This document shows positions 25,782-33,981 of a DNA stretch of 60,578 nucleotides, in pieces. The position numbers and the translations under genes are program-made. The DNA lies in the NCBI GenBank assembly GCA_937949725.1, contig CALECT010000109.1, positions 1 to 60,578 on the forward strand, written 5' to 3'. Under the pieces are notes generated by a model. It searched no databases. It had not been told where the DNA came from and worked only from the letters and a program-made list of their open reading frames with translations. Origin of the DNA: an uncultured Pseudanabaenaceae cyanobacterium (lineage in GTDB: Bacteria > Cyanobacteriota > Cyanobacteriia > PCC-9006 > JAAUQQ01). Each line of letters opens with the position of its first letter. Position 1 is the stretch's first letter.

Positions 25782-28502
25782 ATGGCTATCCATGAATCCA
25801 ATCAAATTTTTGCCAATATTGCCCTCAAGATTCGTCAGTCTTTGGAACTGGAGGACATTTTAGAGACGGCTGTGGCGGAGGTGCGCCAATTGCTGGGCTG
25901 CGATCGCGTTCTCATCTATCGCTTCTACCCCGATTGGAGTGGTTTGATCGCGGTGGAATCCGTGAGGAGCCCTGATTTAGCCGTTCGGGGTCGTGTGGTT
26001 AAGGATCCCTGCTTTGAGCGCAGTTGGCTGATGCCCTATCGAGAGGGGCGTGTGCAGGCTACGGCAGATGTGAAACAGGCCGGTTTGCGCGATTGCTATG
26101 TGGAGTTTTTAGCTGACTTTGAGGTGCGAGCCAATCTCGTTGTGCCGATCCTATTGAGCGATCGCCCCGAGCCCCTGTGGGGATTGTTGATTGCTCACCA
26201 TTCCGTCCCTCGGGACTGGTCCGAAGCAGATATTCAGTTGCTGAAGCAATTGTCAGATCAAATGGCGATCGCCATTCAGCAGGCCTTGTTGCTCCAGCGC
26301 ACCCAGGCGGAACTAGACGAGCGCCGCCAAGCTGAAGCCAGTTTGCGGGAGAGCGAAGCTCGGTTTCGACGTCTGGCGGAGCAAGCCCAAGATGTGATTT
26401 ATCGCTACGTTTGGCAGCCTGAGCCCCAGGTGGAATATGTCAATCCTGCGATTACCACCCTGACGGGATATACCCCAGGGGAATTCTACGCTTCCCCGAA
26501 CTTACTGTTCTCCCTGGTGCATCGTGAAGATCTTAAACAGTTTCGTCAGCAACTGAGGCCTCCTGCCCTTCGGTTAGGTTCAGCAGAAATACCGCCTCAG
26601 TTAATGGTGTTGCGTTGTCTCCATCGAGAGGGGCATTTGCTCTGGTTGGAGCAGCGCTGTACGCCCCTGCGGAATGAGTTGGGGCAGCTACTGGCGGTGG
26701 AGGGCATTGTTCGAGATATTAGCGATCGCATGGTGGATTTGACTCCTCCTGCTCGCCCAGGTGCAGAGCGCTGGTGGTCCCAGCTCCGGTGGGACAAGAA
26801 GGCCTTCGAGCCGCTGTGGCAGAGCTTGCGGGAGCCGCTATCGAGTCTGGCCTTGTCCCGCTGGGCCAGCGCCACGATTATGCTGGGCATGATCGTGCTA
26901 GCGGAAGGACTGCGCCAAGGAGGCTTGTCTGCTGCGAGCCAAATGTTAGTGCTGTTTGTGGGCTTAGTCTTAGCAGCCAGTGGCGGGGGGCTGAGGGCTG
27001 GGCTCATCGCCATGATTGCTCTATGGCTCTATCTTTTGGCGACATTGTGGCTAGAGGGAGGTTCGGGTCGGGCAGATTGGCCGCTGTATCTGGCGACCTA
27101 TGCCATCGCCACAGCCATTGTGGCGGTGGTTGTGGGCCAGACGAAGGATCGCAGTCTGCTCGCCGATCAAGCCCTCAATCAGGTGAATGCAACCCTGGAG
27201 CTAAGGGTGCAGGAGCGCACCGCAACCCTAGACCGCACCAATCAGCAACTGCGGGAGGAGATTGAGGAGCGGCGGCGAGCCCAGGCGGCTCACCAGACCG
27301 CAGAAGTTGAATTACAGCAGCTCAATCAGGTTTTGGAGAGCCGGGTGTCGGAGCGTACAGCGACCCTGGCTGCATCCGAGGGACGTTGGCGAACTTTCAT
27401 TGATACCGTGCGATTGCTGGTTGTGGATATTGGGCTGGATGGCCGAGTCAACTATGCCAATCCCCATTTCCTGGCGCTCACAGGCTATGCCGCTGAGGAT
27501 GTGATTGGCTGCAACTGGTTTGATACCTTCGTGCCCCGGCACCAGCTCTCCCAAACTCGGCAGATTTTTCAGGAGTTCCTCGATGAGAGTTTCCATTCCT
27601 ATTTCCAAACGGTCATTTTGACTCACTCGGGGGAGGAGATGGTTGTGGCTTGGAATAATACGCTGCAACGTGATGGTGCTGGCCAGGTCCAGGGCAGCCT
27701 CAGCATCGGTGAAGATATCACTGAACGCTATGCTGTCTCCCGCATGAAGGATGAATTTATTTCGGTGGTGAGTCATGAGTTGCGTACACCACTCACTTCT
27801 ATCCATGGGGCTTTGGAACTGTTGGATTCTGAGGTGATACCGCTGGAGTCGGAGCGGGGTCGCCACGTGTTGGCGATCGCCGCCGAAAACTCCCAGAGAC
27901 TGGTACGTCTCGTGAACGACATCCTGCAACTAGAACGGCTGGAGTCGGGCAAAATCAACCTCAATCAGCATGTCTTGAGCAGTACTGAGGTCACGGGACG
28001 AGCCCAGGAACTGATGCAAATGCTTCTGGAACGCTCCAAGATTAAGCTGGTTTTGGAGGATCCGGGGTTAGAGATTTGGGCCGATGGCGATCGCATTATC
28101 CAAGTGCTGACGAACTTGCTCGATAACGCGATTAAGTTCTCAGAAGCGGATGGTGAAGTTTGCCTCAAGGTGGAAGCGGCTGCTTCTCCCACGGTACCGG
28201 GAAAAAATATGGTGCTGTTTCAGGTGAGTGACCAGGGGCGGGGCATTCCTCCAGACAAGCTGGGCAGTATCTTTGAACGTTTCCACCAGGTGGATGCTTC
28301 GGACTCTCGCCGTCGGGGTGGCACGGGGCTGGGGCTGGCGATTTGCCGCAGCATTGTCCAGCAACATGGTGGTCAGATTTGGGTGAATAGTGTCCTGGGC
28401 CAGGGCAGTCATTTCTATTTTGTTTTGCCATCGGAATCTAGTGAGAAAGCCGCTCGACAAGGGAGGGACGACGACCTGCCTAGGCCAAGAAAGCTGGAAT
28501 GA
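25782..28502 (+). CDS. Candidate cyanobacteriochrome histidine kinase (GAF-PAS-TM-PAS-HisKA)
   Basis: 906 residues from the ATG at 25782; a start 42 bases earlier is possible. The N-terminal GAF (about 15-180) keeps both cysteines of DXCF-type cyanobacteriochromes: DPCF at 75-78 and C105 followed by Tyr instead of the usual His (GLRDCYVEFL), in front of VRANLVVPI. Such domains bind a bilin and sense violet-to-green light. A PAS domain follows, then about four membrane helices in mid-protein (SATIMLGMIVLAEGL, MLVLFVGLVLAASGG, LIAMIALWLYLLATLWL, ATYAIATAIVAVVVG), a coiled coil, a second PAS, HisKA (VVSHELRTPLTS) and a complete HATPase. The last ~350 residues closely resemble the kinase at 19574, indicating duplication. 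It is followed by a receiver gene. Confidence 0.9.
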   Translation: MAIHESNQIFANIALKIRQSLELEDILETAVAEVRQLLGCDRVLIYRFYPDWSGLIAVESVRSPDLAVRGRVVKDPCFERSWLMPYREGRVQATADVKQAGLRDCYVEFLADFEVRANLVVPILLSDRPEPLWGLLIAHHSVPRDWSEADIQLLKQLSDQMAIAIQQALLLQRTQAELDERRQAEASLRESEARFRRLAEQAQDVIYRYVWQPEPQVEYVNPAITTLTGYTPGEFYASPNLLFSLVHREDLKQFRQQLRPPALRLGSAEIPPQLMVLRCLHREGHLLWLEQRCTPLRNELGQLLAVEGIVRDISDRMVDLTPPARPGAERWWSQLRWDKKAFEPLWQSLREPLSSLALSRWASATIMLGMIVLAEGLRQGGLSAASQMLVLFVGLVLAASGGGLRAGLIAMIALWLYLLATLWLEGGSGRADWPLYLATYAIATAIVAVVVGQTKDRSLLADQALNQVNATLELRVQERTATLDRTNQQLREEIEERRRAQAAHQTAEVELQQLNQVLESRVSERTATLAASEGRWRTFIDTVRLLVVDIGLDGRVNYANPHFLALTGYAAEDVIGCNWFDTFVPRHQLSQTRQIFQEFLDESFHSYFQTVILTHSGEEMVVAWNNTLQRDGAGQVQGSLSIGEDITERYAVSRMKDEFISVVSHELRTPLTSIHGALELLDSEVIPLESERGRHVLAIAAENSQRLVRLVNDILQLERLESGKINLNQHVLSSTEVTGRAQELMQMLLERSKIKLVLEDPGLEIWADGDRIIQVLTNLLDNAIKFSEADGEVCLKVEAAASPTVPGKNMVLFQVSDQGRGIPPDKLGSIFERFHQVDASDSRRRGGTGLGLAICRSIVQQHGGQIWVNSVLGQGSHFYFVLPSESSEKAARQGRDDDLPRPRKLE

Positions 28503-28560
28503 GTTGGCAGCGTGATCGCTCCATGTAGTAGATGACTAGATGACCCAGGGGAGACTGAAA

Positions 28561-28971
28561 ATGGCTCAACTCAGTGATGTGAAGGGTGAACCAACGAAGC
28601 GAATCTTGATCATTGATGACGATGATGGCATTCGCGATATTGTTGCGATTTCTTTGGAGGCTTTAGCTGGATGGGAAGTCCTCAAGGCAGATTCGGGTCC
28701 AGCGGGGGTGACCCTGGCCCGCTCGGTTCAGCCCGATGCAATTTTGCTGGATGTGATGATGCCAGGACAGGATGGCATTGAGACCTTGAAGCAACTCCAA
28801 GCGCAGCCGGAGACCGATGCCATTGCGACGATTTTTCTTACGGCCAAGGCTCGTTCCAGTGAGCAAAAGCGACTCTTGGATTTGGGTTGTGCGGGGTTAA
28901 TTACGAAGCCCTTTGAGGTGCAAAAGCTGGTGCCGCAGATTTGTGAATTGTTGGGCTGGAGCCTGACCTAG
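28561..28971 (+). CDS. Single-domain response regulator
   Basis: 136 residues from the ATG at 28561, chosen because GGGGAG sits 8-13 bases upstream; an ATG at 28540 is alternative. It is a lone receiver with acidic pocket DDDD (19-22), phosphoacceptor D64 in LLDVMMPG, and Lys in ITKPFEV. No output domain is present, so it acts as a phospho-relay or on a protein partner. It lies 58 bases after the candidate photoreceptor kinase and is probably co-transcribed with it. Confidence 0.92.
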   Translation: MAQLSDVKGEPTKRILIIDDDDGIRDIVAISLEALAGWEVLKADSGPAGVTLARSVQPDAILLDVMMPGQDGIETLKQLQAQPETDAIATIFLTAKARSSEQKRLLDLGCAGLITKPFEVQKLVPQICELLGWSLT

Positions 28972-29050
28972 GGGGATGAATCATCACTGGTCTCCTAATG
29001 ATTTGGTTGGGTAGTTTATCTCTTTGGGGATATATTTCATTGCTGTTGTG

Positions 29051-29082
29051 GTCACAAAATCCTCACAATCTTTTTCTAGGCT
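29051..29082 (+). promoter_or_regulatory. Direct-repeat regulator site E with -10 box
   Basis: TGTGAGGATTTTGTGA on the minus strand (29053-29068 region). On the plus strand CACAATC is followed by six bases and TAGGCT (29077-29082). The gene at 29157 starts about 65 bases after the predicted transcription start. Confidence 0.7.
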
Positions 29083-29156
29083 GACAACTGTTGTGGTTCT
29101 AGGGCAAATTCTTGGCAGAGGGCAAGTCACCAGGTCCGTTTCGCTTTGAGCGAGAA

Positions 29157-29549
29157 ATGGCGATCTCGATCTTGGAACAGCAAGATGAAGCAGCACTGAA
29201 GGCGCTGAAGCAGTTCTTGCTCAACATGTCTGGACCCAAGGCGATTGAAACAGTCTTAGTTCAGGCTGTTTGTGGCTGCGCGGAGGAACGTCCTGACGTT
29301 TTGAACTGGGTCTTGGCCCATGCCGCTCAGCTAGAGCCAGAGCTGTGGCTGGAGCAATGGGCTGGCGGTTTCGTGACAAGCGCCTTGGAGCAGCAGGGCT
29401 GTGTACTGGGGCGAGAGTTTCGGTTTGAACCCCAGCCTGAATCCCATGAGTTGCGACTGCATCTAGAAGACAGTGCTCGGCAGATTCTGCTGGAGCGTTG
29501 TTCTAAGGGGGAATGGTTGCTGCTGAATCGTTTGTTTGGGGTTGAGTAA
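29157..29549 (+). CDS. Small acidic protein of unknown function under site E
   Basis: 130 residues from the ATG at 29157; a TTG at 29112 would add 15. The product (MAISILEQQDEAALKALKQF ... LLLNRLFGVE) is soluble, Leu/Glu-rich and mostly helical, with three cysteines. No family recognised. The promoter is probably site E. It precedes two further small genes behind site F, in the same direction, suggesting a set of co-regulated small proteins. Confidence 0.7.
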   Translation: MAISILEQQDEAALKALKQFLLNMSGPKAIETVLVQAVCGCAEERPDVLNWVLAHAAQLEPELWLEQWAGGFVTSALEQQGCVLGREFRFEPQPESHELRLHLEDSARQILLERCSKGEWLLLNRLFGVE

Positions 29550-29600
29550 ACTCAGGTGAGTTTGATAAAGGGAGTGGGTTCAGCACTATGGCGGACTGGG

Positions 29601-29633
29601 CATCACAGGATCTTCACATTGTTTCTTTACAGT
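29601..29633 (+). promoter_or_regulatory. Direct-repeat regulator site F with -10 box
   Basis: TGTGAAGATCCTGTGA on the minus strand. On the plus strand CACATTG is followed by six bases and TACAGT (29628-29633). The start codon at 29674 is about 35 bases after the predicted transcription start. Confidence 0.7.
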
Positions 29634-29673
29634 GCAGTTAAGAACTAAACGAGATGTGATTGGGGAAAAAGTT

Positions 29674-29853
29674 ATGTCCCAATATCCTGCCTGCCCTTGC
29701 TGCTCCTATGAACTTCTGCACCGCGTGAGTGCTAAGGGGTCCATCTGGTTTTGCTCCCATTGTTATCAAGAAATGCCTGTCCATGAGAGGAGCCAGCGTC
29801 AGCTTTCTGGTTCTTTGGCATCACAAGTTTTGAGAGGTGCGCGGAAGTCATGA
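29674..29853 (+). CDS. Small zinc-ribbon-like protein
   Basis: 59 residues from the ATG at 29674 (MSQYPACPCCSYELLHRVSA). CPCC near the start and CSHC about 20 residues on make a C4-type zinc ribbon. A basic C-terminus follows (ASQVLRGARKS). The stop TGA overlaps the ATG of the next gene, so the two are translationally coupled. I recall similar short cyanobacterial proteins without known function. Confidence 0.72.
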   Translation: MSQYPACPCCSYELLHRVSAKGSIWFCSHCYQEMPVHERSQRQLSGSLASQVLRGARKS

Positions 29854-30191
29854 TGGAATCGATGCCTAGGAAGAACGCCAGCGATCGCGTTCAGGATCGG
29901 ATGACTTTGGGAGAGATCATTGATGATTTTGTCTCCAGTTGCCCCTCGCCTCTCTATGGCGAAGCCTTATCTCGCCCGGTGGTTCGTCGCTACTTGGTTG
30001 ATTATGTCTTGAAGCGAGTCCAGTGGGAGCTACCGCCGGAGCTGTTGCGGGTGGATGAAGCTCGACCCGGCTCGGTTGCTAATGATGCGATCGCCTTTCG
30101 TGAGTATGTGGAATGTGCGATCTATTGGGGGATGGAGGAGATTATTCGCGATCGCCTCGACCTGAGCCTAGCTGATAGTGAGTATTCGTAA
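29850..30191 (+). CDS. Small protein of unknown function, coupled to the zinc-ribbon gene
   Basis: 113 residues; the start overlaps the preceding stop by four bases (ATGA). The sequence includes LGEIIDDFVSSCPSPLYGEA, LSRPVVRRYLVDYVLKRVQW and YVECAIYWGMEEIIRDRLDL. It is soluble, helical, and not a family I can name. Same transcript as 29674 from site F, ending at the terminator at 30218. Confidence 0.75.
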   Translation: MMESMPRKNASDRVQDRMTLGEIIDDFVSSCPSPLYGEALSRPVVRRYLVDYVLKRVQWELPPELLRVDEARPGSVANDAIAFREYVECAIYWGMEEIIRDRLDLSLADSEYS

Positions 30192-30217
30192 CGGCAACAA
30201 TTAATTTGTCTTGGCTC

Positions 30218-30248
30218 GCCATGACGATTATTAATCGTCATGGCTTTT
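30218..30248 (+). terminator. Intrinsic terminator
   Basis: GCCATGACGATTA (30218-30230) is inverted at 30232-30244 and followed by TTTT. It ends the small-gene operon and also faces the convergent pentapeptide gene. Confidence 0.82.
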
Positions 30249-30256
30249 CGTGATTA

Positions 30257-31252
30257 CTATCGTCGATAGGTACTGCCGTCGGGCATGGTTGCTCCAGTTA
30301 GCTCAGCCCCATTGAGATTAGCACTACTAATTTCTGCCCGGATGAGAATGGCATCGGTCAAGTTGGTTTGAGAAAGATTGGTGCGAGCAAAATAACCCTC
30401 GGAGAGGATGCTGCGCTGGAGATCCGCGCCGGTTAGGTCAGCGCGGCTAGCATCGCAGCGGGCTAACTTTGCATCGATCAAAATGGATCCGATGAAGCTG
30501 CCATGCTTGAGATTGGCATCGGCTAGGGTCACTGAGGTGAAGTCACTGTTATTCGCCTTGGTGCCAATGAGTTTCGCTCGGTCCAGGCGAGCATTCACTA
30601 GGCTGGCGTTATCCAAAATCGCTTCGCTCAGATCAGCTTCGGTGAGGAGCGCGCCACTCAGGTTGGCTCCCCGCAGGTCCGCTCCCCGCAGGTCTGCTCC
30701 TCGCAGGGTGGCATCGCCTAGGTCTGCCTGGCTGAGGTCCACACGGGCCAGGTCCGCGCCAGAAAGGTTCGCACCCTGTAGGTCCGTTTGGTGTAGATTT
30801 GCGCCCCGTAGGTTTGTGCTGCGGTTGCTGCCCTCTTCCCGCAGGTTTGCGCCTCGCAGACAAGCCCCGCTAAGGTTGGCCCCGCTGAGATTGGCATTGC
30901 GCAGATCGCAATCCATTAAGTTTGCATCTAGCAGATTGGCCAGGGTGAGTTGGGCACCACGCAGGTCGGCTCCCTGAAGACTACTGCCATGGAGATCAGC
31001 GTTGTTGAGACGGGCGCGGATCAGCTTTGCTTGGTTGAGGTTTGCCCCGCTGAGGCGGCTGTTGGTGAGGTTGGTCTCGCTGAAGTCCACCCTGGTCAGG
31101 TAGGCCAGCATAAAGTTGCCGCTGCTCAGTTCTGCCTTGGAGAAGTTGACGCCAATGAGGTCCGCTTCCAGTAGGTCAGCACTGCGAATACGGATACCTT
31201 TGAAGTCAGTTTGTCCGGCGGCGTATTGCTGGAGGAGTTGGCGGCTGTCCAT
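30257..31252 (-). CDS. Pentapeptide-repeat protein
   Basis: 331 residues from an ATG at 31252. After about 15 N-terminal residues almost the whole chain is A(D/N)LxX repeats, for example LRGADLRGADLRGANLSGAL, predicted to form a right-handed quadrilateral beta helix. There is no signal peptide, so it should be cytosolic. A break occurs at LREEGSNRSTNLRGANL. Cyanobacteria carry many such proteins, mostly without known function; DNA-mimic and regulatory roles are known for some. Confidence 0.93.
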   Translation of the reverse strand: MDSRQLLQQYAAGQTDFKGIRIRSADLLEADLIGVNFSKAELSSGNFMLAYLTRVDFSETNLTNSRLSGANLNQAKLIRARLNNADLHGSSLQGADLRGAQLTLANLLDANLMDCDLRNANLSGANLSGACLRGANLREEGSNRSTNLRGANLHQTDLQGANLSGADLARVDLSQADLGDATLRGADLRGADLRGANLSGALLTEADLSEAILDNASLVNARLDRAKLIGTKANNSDFTSVTLADANLKHGSFIGSILIDAKLARCDASRADLTGADLQRSILSEGYFARTNLSQTNLTDAILIRAEISSANLNGAELTGATMPDGSTYRR

Positions 31253-31363
31253 TAGGTCAAGGGATGGAGGATTGGGAACGTCATCTCACTGGAGCGGAGG
31301 ATTGCTCAGAGCCTACAGGCAAAAGTCGAATTATGACAGCTGGATTGCGGGGACCAATTCTGT

Positions 31364-32728
31364 TTACGGATAGAAGGGACGGAGTGCTCGGGCGATCGCC
31401 CCTGCTGCGCTCCCATATTCGTCACTGGGCATGAGCTGGCATGCCATGAGCTTGAGCTGCTCGTCGAGGCTGTTGTGGCTCGTGAATTGCTCCATGAGCC
31501 TCAGAATTAAATCCCCCAGGGTCTCGGTTTGGAGCTTGGACCAGTCCCCGCCAGCATTGAGGTCGAAGGGATAATACAGCGTGGAAAACATCAGTGCTTT
31601 AACCCGCAGGGGGTTGGCATAGCGCATGAGCTCAACCCGCAGTTCGGCTAGAGCCTGCCAATCCAAGGTGCGGACCTCCTGTGTCCCAGGCTCGGAGTGG
31701 GCTGATGTGGAAGGGGCATAGTCCGGGTTGTAATCTGGCGTGGTCCAGGGCTCTGGGGATGGGTCAGTCGCTGGACTAGCGTAGGGGGGCGATGCTTCTG
31801 CTAAGTTCTCTGCCTCGAGGTGATTGCCCTGATTCGCTGCTGCTCCCATGGGGAGGAGTACGCCGGTGGGCTCTGGGGCCTCGTCATCGTCGTAGAATCC
31901 CAGTGGAACCGGGTCTACGCCATTGCCTGAGCCTCTGTTAGGTCCTGTGCTGAGGAGTTCTTCTTCGTAGCTCGTAGGAGCTGAGGACTTGAGTGCGTTT
32001 TCTGGGTGGGAAATCTCCATCGGAGGAGCGTAGAGGCGATGACATTCTCGCTGGATCAGCTGGGCCACCAGCTCATACTCCATTTGTCGGTTGAGGGTGA
32101 CGACCACATTGCGCAGGGCGCTGTGCAGCGACTCTTCCTCTTCGGACATTTTGTGGAGCTGTTTGAGTAAATTGGTGAGGCGAAAGCGACCCAGCACAAC
32201 GGAGTCATTGCTCCATTCACCGCTACAGACGGCATAGAGTAATTTTTTGATGCGGGTGGCACTGGGAGATTGCTCCAATGTGGCCGCAATTTCGTCGTAG
32301 GGCAGGGGCGGGAAGGGATGGCTTTTGGCATCGCTGGACCGCGTCTCGAAGGGAGAGAGGCGTTGGGCAGCCGGTTCGCTGGGGTTGAAACCGTCTAAGG
32401 AAGCCTCCGAGGGCAGGGCTGCGGCGCTACTGTCGCCTTGGTAAGCCTGGCGAGTAATTTTGAGGAATGTGCGGGCAGCAGGAATAAAAGCTTTGCCTTC
32501 CGGTGCCTGGCTTAGGGCACGACGTAGGCCCTGCTTGAGTTCTTCGAAGCTGCGATAGCTGCGGGTTAGGTCCTGCACAATATCCCGAAGACGATAGAGA
32601 TCCAGGAGATTGGGATCTTCAGGCCAACGGTTTTGATTGGCAGCAAAGGCCAGCTGGTGCATCTGTCGGCGCTCGGCCTGGGATTCCAGTTGTTGGGCCA
32701 CTTCGTCGAGAAGCCAGGACGGTACCAT
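31364..32728 (-). CDS. Protein of unknown function with three related helical modules
   Basis: 454 residues from an ATG at 32728. The sequence appears to contain three copies of an ~85-residue helical module: about 5-95 (VAQQLESQAERRQMHQLAFA ... DLYRLRDIVQDLTRSYRSFE), 141-230 (IAATLEQSPSATRIKKLLYA ... GRFRLTNLLKQLHKMSEEEE), and 360-454 (LRVELMRYANPLRVKALMFS ... ETLGDLILRLMEQFTSHNSL). The stretch between modules two and three is a Pro/Ser/Glu-rich linker of about 120 residues. I know no name for the module. The protein is soluble and monocistronic. Confidence 0.75.
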   Translation of the reverse strand: MVPSWLLDEVAQQLESQAERRQMHQLAFAANQNRWPEDPNLLDLYRLRDIVQDLTRSYRSFEELKQGLRRALSQAPEGKAFIPAARTFLKITRQAYQGDSSAAALPSEASLDGFNPSEPAAQRLSPFETRSSDAKSHPFPPLPYDEIAATLEQSPSATRIKKLLYAVCSGEWSNDSVVLGRFRLTNLLKQLHKMSEEEESLHSALRNVVVTLNRQMEYELVAQLIQRECHRLYAPPMEISHPENALKSSAPTSYEEELLSTGPNRGSGNGVDPVPLGFYDDDEAPEPTGVLLPMGAAANQGNHLEAENLAEASPPYASPATDPSPEPWTTPDYNPDYAPSTSAHSEPGTQEVRTLDWQALAELRVELMRYANPLRVKALMFSTLYYPFDLNAGGDWSKLQTETLGDLILRLMEQFTSHNSLDEQLKLMACQLMPSDEYGSAAGAIARALRPFYP

Positions 32729-33196
32729 AGAGTTTCGCGATCGCTTCCTTGGGTTTACTGGGCTGGATGACCCAGATTACTCTGGGAGAACCATAGACCC
32801 GATGGCCGCGGTTGGTCGGGAACAGCCGGGCTCAAGAGTCAGATCAACAGGACGTTAAACCCAGGGAAAGGCTTTGAATGGGTGTGACCTAGAGAACCCT
32901 TTGTAGATAAAGGGGGCTAGGAAAGAAGCCAATCGTTGTAGATGCTTTGCCTGACGAGTTGCTAGCGTGACCGAAGTCATTGCCAACGATGTCCTGAGAC
33001 TAGATGAACTCTCAATAATCATACTGAGTTCTGGAGGGCGCTGTCTCGCCAGTTCCTAGAAGTTTGCTTGAAGAAACTGTTTGGTTTGTAAGCCGGGCTT
33101 TTTATTTGTCGGTTTCTCAGAACTCTAGGGATGGGATTTGTAATGCGTACAGGTGAACTGTAAATATTGGCAGATTGCCATGGGTGGCCGGAGCAA
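32729..33196. other. Intergenic region without recognised feature
   Basis: 468 bases with no convincing open frame, hairpin terminator or repeat. One HIP1-like CGCGATCGC lies just upstream of the 31364-32728 gene. Confidence 0.5.
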
Positions 33197-33874
33197 TTAG
33201 CTCAAATTTAGGGGCTCCAAGCAGGCGCTATCGTCCTGTCCTGGCTTGTTGACTCGCTGACTCACGGCGTAGCTCGTCATTAAGTGGGCATCGTAGGGCT
33301 GCATCAGGGCTTGCAGCTGATGACGAGCAGTTACGGCTGGATCGAGCCATTGCTCGTAGTCTGTCGGGGAGAGAATGACTGGCATGCGATCGTGAATGGG
33401 GGCCAGTAAGTCGTTCGCATTGGTGGTGAGTATCGTGCAGGAGGTAATCACTTCACCTTCGGTGCTACGCCAGCGCTCCCATAACCCGGCAAAGGCGAAG
33501 GGGCGTTGATCTGCCATGTGAAAGTAGAAGGGCTGTTTGCCTGTTTCAGTCTTTTGCCATTCGTAAAAGCCATCTGCGGGAATTAAGCAGCGGCGTTTGG
33601 CCAGGGCTTCGCGGAAGCTGGGCTTGGTTGCTGCGGTTTCGCATCTGGCATTGATTAGTTTGTAGCCAATGCGGTGGTCCTTGGCCCAGTGGGGGATCAA
33701 GCCCCAGCGGAGAGCCTTGAATTGTCTGGGGGACTGGGCGTTGGGCCTACCGATGACGGCGATGTCTTGCCCTGGTGCCACGTTATATCGAGGGGACAGT
33801 TCTGGCGTTTGGGGCAATGCAAAGGCTTGGGCAATGGTCTTGCCATCTTGGGTTTGGCTATAGCGACCGCACAT
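33197..33874 (-). CDS. SRAP family abasic-site protein (YedK/HMCES type)
   Basis: 225 residues beginning MCGRYSQ, so Cys2 becomes the N-terminal residue that crosslinks to abasic sites in single-stranded DNA. Other family residues are in place: PRYNVAPGQ, RWGLIPHWAKD, INARCETAATKPSFR, the Glu of PADGFYEW, and the His of PIHDRMPVIL. SRAP proteins shield abasic sites from error-prone repair. Normal length. The start is fixed by the essential MC. Confidence 0.95.
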   Translation of the reverse strand: MCGRYSQTQDGKTIAQAFALPQTPELSPRYNVAPGQDIAVIGRPNAQSPRQFKALRWGLIPHWAKDHRIGYKLINARCETAATKPSFREALAKRRCLIPADGFYEWQKTETGKQPFYFHMADQRPFAFAGLWERWRSTEGEVITSCTILTTNANDLLAPIHDRMPVILSPTDYEQWLDPAVTARHQLQALMQPYDAHLMTSYAVSQRVNKPGQDDSACLEPLNLS

Positions 33875-33929
33875 GGGTTTGGGTTTGAAATTTGGCTTTG
33901 GACTAATTTGTTTTGGGACTCAAAAGGAA

Positions 33930-33957
33930 GAGGGACATGGCGTAAGCCATGTCCCTC
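33930..33957 (-). terminator. Intrinsic terminator after adenosine deaminase-like gene
   Basis: GAGGGACATGGC (33930-33941) pairs with GCCATGTCCCTC (33946-33957) with a GTAA loop; in the minus-strand direction it is followed by TTCCTTTTG. Confidence 0.78.
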
Positions 33958-33981
33958 CAACATACCTATAATCTCTGGACC

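Noticed and set aside
18865..29633. Sites A-F read as CRP-type boxes
   Set aside because: CRP boxes are inverted (TGTGA...TCACA); here both half-sites have the same orientation.
30408..30977. Arg/Ser-rich plus-strand frame of 189 codons
   Set aside because: Antisense image of the pentapeptide repeats.
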